Of a DNA stretch of 6,252 nucleotides, positions 5,987-6,252 are shown piece after piece. Position 1 is the stretch's first letter, and the number at the start of each line of letters is the position of its first letter. Under the pieces are notes generated by a model. It was not told the DNA's origin. It saw only the letters and a program-made list of their open reading frames with translations, and did not search any database. The translations under genes were made by a program, and so were the position numbers. Origin of the DNA: a bacterium (GTDB lineage: Bacteria; Bacteroidota; Bacteroidia; Bacteroidales; Muribaculaceae); contig SFVH01000054.1 in assembly GCA_004561555.1 (NCBI GenBank), positions 1 through 6,252 of the forward strand, read 5' to 3'.

Positions 5987-6062
5987 GCTTACAAGCTGTC
6001 TGCCCTGCTCCCATGTGAAGGTGTAATCCGCTCCGTTATAGTAGGCTAATATGCTGCCGTCG
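5448..6062 (-). repeat. 615-bp Rhs core direct repeat, copy B
   Basis: Partner of 2095-2709, the same length and nearly the same sequence. Both copies join the junction repeat at the same point, with GACGGCAGCATATTAGCC after the promoter. That shared boundary suggests the two cassettes descend from one event or were homogenised, with only the tip and immunity genes exchanged. Confidence 0.9.
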
Positions 6063-6067
6063 CTTAC

Positions 6068-6096
6068 ACTATACTTGAATTTTTTCCTATAATCAA
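6068..6096 (-). promoter_or_regulatory. Sigma-A-type promoter in R4
   Basis: Minus-strand -35 TTGATT (6096-6091), 17-bp spacer, -10 TATAGT (6073-6068). It would drive the caspase-like Rhs tip and both membrane protein genes. Confidence 0.7.
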
Positions 6097-6132
6097 CATA
6101 TTTTTGACGCTCTTTGCTCTTTTTGCTCAGAA

Positions 6133-6160
6133 AAGCGGTCGTGGTTTCCCACGACCGCTT
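6133..6160 (-). terminator. Intrinsic terminator-like hairpin of R4
   Basis: 12-bp perfect stem, AAGCGGUCGUGG with CCACGACCGCUU in minus-strand RNA, closing a GAAA (GNRA) loop and followed by CUUUUCU. Relative to the other copies, two pairs have changed on both arms (U-A to C-G and G-C to U-A), so pairing is kept. Confidence 0.8.
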
Positions 6161-6167
6161 CTTGGTT

Positions 6168-6252
6168 TAGTTTTGCGTTATTTTGTTTCCTCTCGCTTTT
6201 TCATTATGACGTAGGCGGGAATTTACGCAAGCAAAAGAGTATTGATTATGTC
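6168..6252 (-). other. Tail of a preceding cassette, cut by the window edge
   Basis: By analogy with the other three boundaries, an immunity gene should end just before R4. Two minus-strand frames are open from the edge: one ends at a TAA at 6223-6225 (NTLLLA), the other at a TAA at 6167-6169 (KARGNKITQN). I cannot tell which is real from so short a piece. Confidence 0.3.

Larger units (their letters stand above)
6063..6187 (-). repeat. Junction repeat R4 (terminator plus promoter)
   Basis: Fourth boundary repeat, promoter block 6063-6105. It differs most from the others: the hairpin stem has two compensated base-pair changes, and the spacer between hairpin and promoter is about 10 bp longer through a duplicated GAGCAAA-like unit. 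Confidence 0.9.

Noticed and set aside
6063..6170. A reading frame in phase with the Rhs core runs through repeats R2 and R4 (peptide KYVDYRKKFKYSVS), suggesting the repeat might encode a leader.
   Set aside because: The frame is out of phase with Rhs in R1 and R3, has no ATG or GTG start and crosses the hairpin. The promoter spacing explains the conservation better.

Overview
All the genes I can support lie on the minus strand and read from high to low coordinates. The window is a tandem array of displaced Rhs/YD-repeat C-terminal cassettes, the polymorphic-toxin 'orphan tip' arrangement. Moderate GC cores, lipobox lipoproteins, AGGAG-type ribosome sites and a clear sigma-A-type promoter suggest a Gram-positive gut clostridium (Oscillospirales/Ruminococcaceae-like). 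That taxonomic guess is an inference from style only.

Layout in transcription order: (0) 6252-6168, the tail of a preceding cassette. (1) Junction repeat R4 (6187-6063), an Rhs core fragment plus a caspase-like C-terminal domain (6062-4856), then two overlapping membrane-protein genes (4840-4478 and 4481-4017) as likely immunity. (2) Junction repeat R3 (3967-3854), an Rhs fragment from a more upstream part of the gene (3853-3486), then a cytosolic immunity-type protein with no toxin (3485-2829). (3) Junction repeat R2 (2817-2710), an Rhs core fragment plus a papain-like cysteine peptidase domain (2709-1521), then a lipoprotein (1507-527) as likely immunity. (4) Junction repeat R1 (526-424), then another Rhs fragment that runs off the window at base 1.

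The Rhs cores of cassettes 1 and 3 are 615 bp each (5448-6062 and 2095-2709), nearly identical and without length differences. They diverge abruptly at the YSD-[PI]-[AG]-G junction, where the toxin domains begin. The most unusual feature is the roughly 100-bp repeat at every cassette boundary. Read on the minus strand, it holds a 12-bp stem-loop resembling an intrinsic terminator, followed by a strong promoter: TTGATT, 17 bp, TATAGT or TATAAT. Each repeat therefore ends one cassette's transcript and starts the next. The Rhs fragments behind the promoters lack a credible start codon and ribosome site, whereas most immunity genes have good ones. The array thus looks built to express immunity genes while holding toxin tips as silent donors for recombination into a full-length Rhs gene elsewhere. 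That functional reading is inference; the repeat architecture is seen directly.
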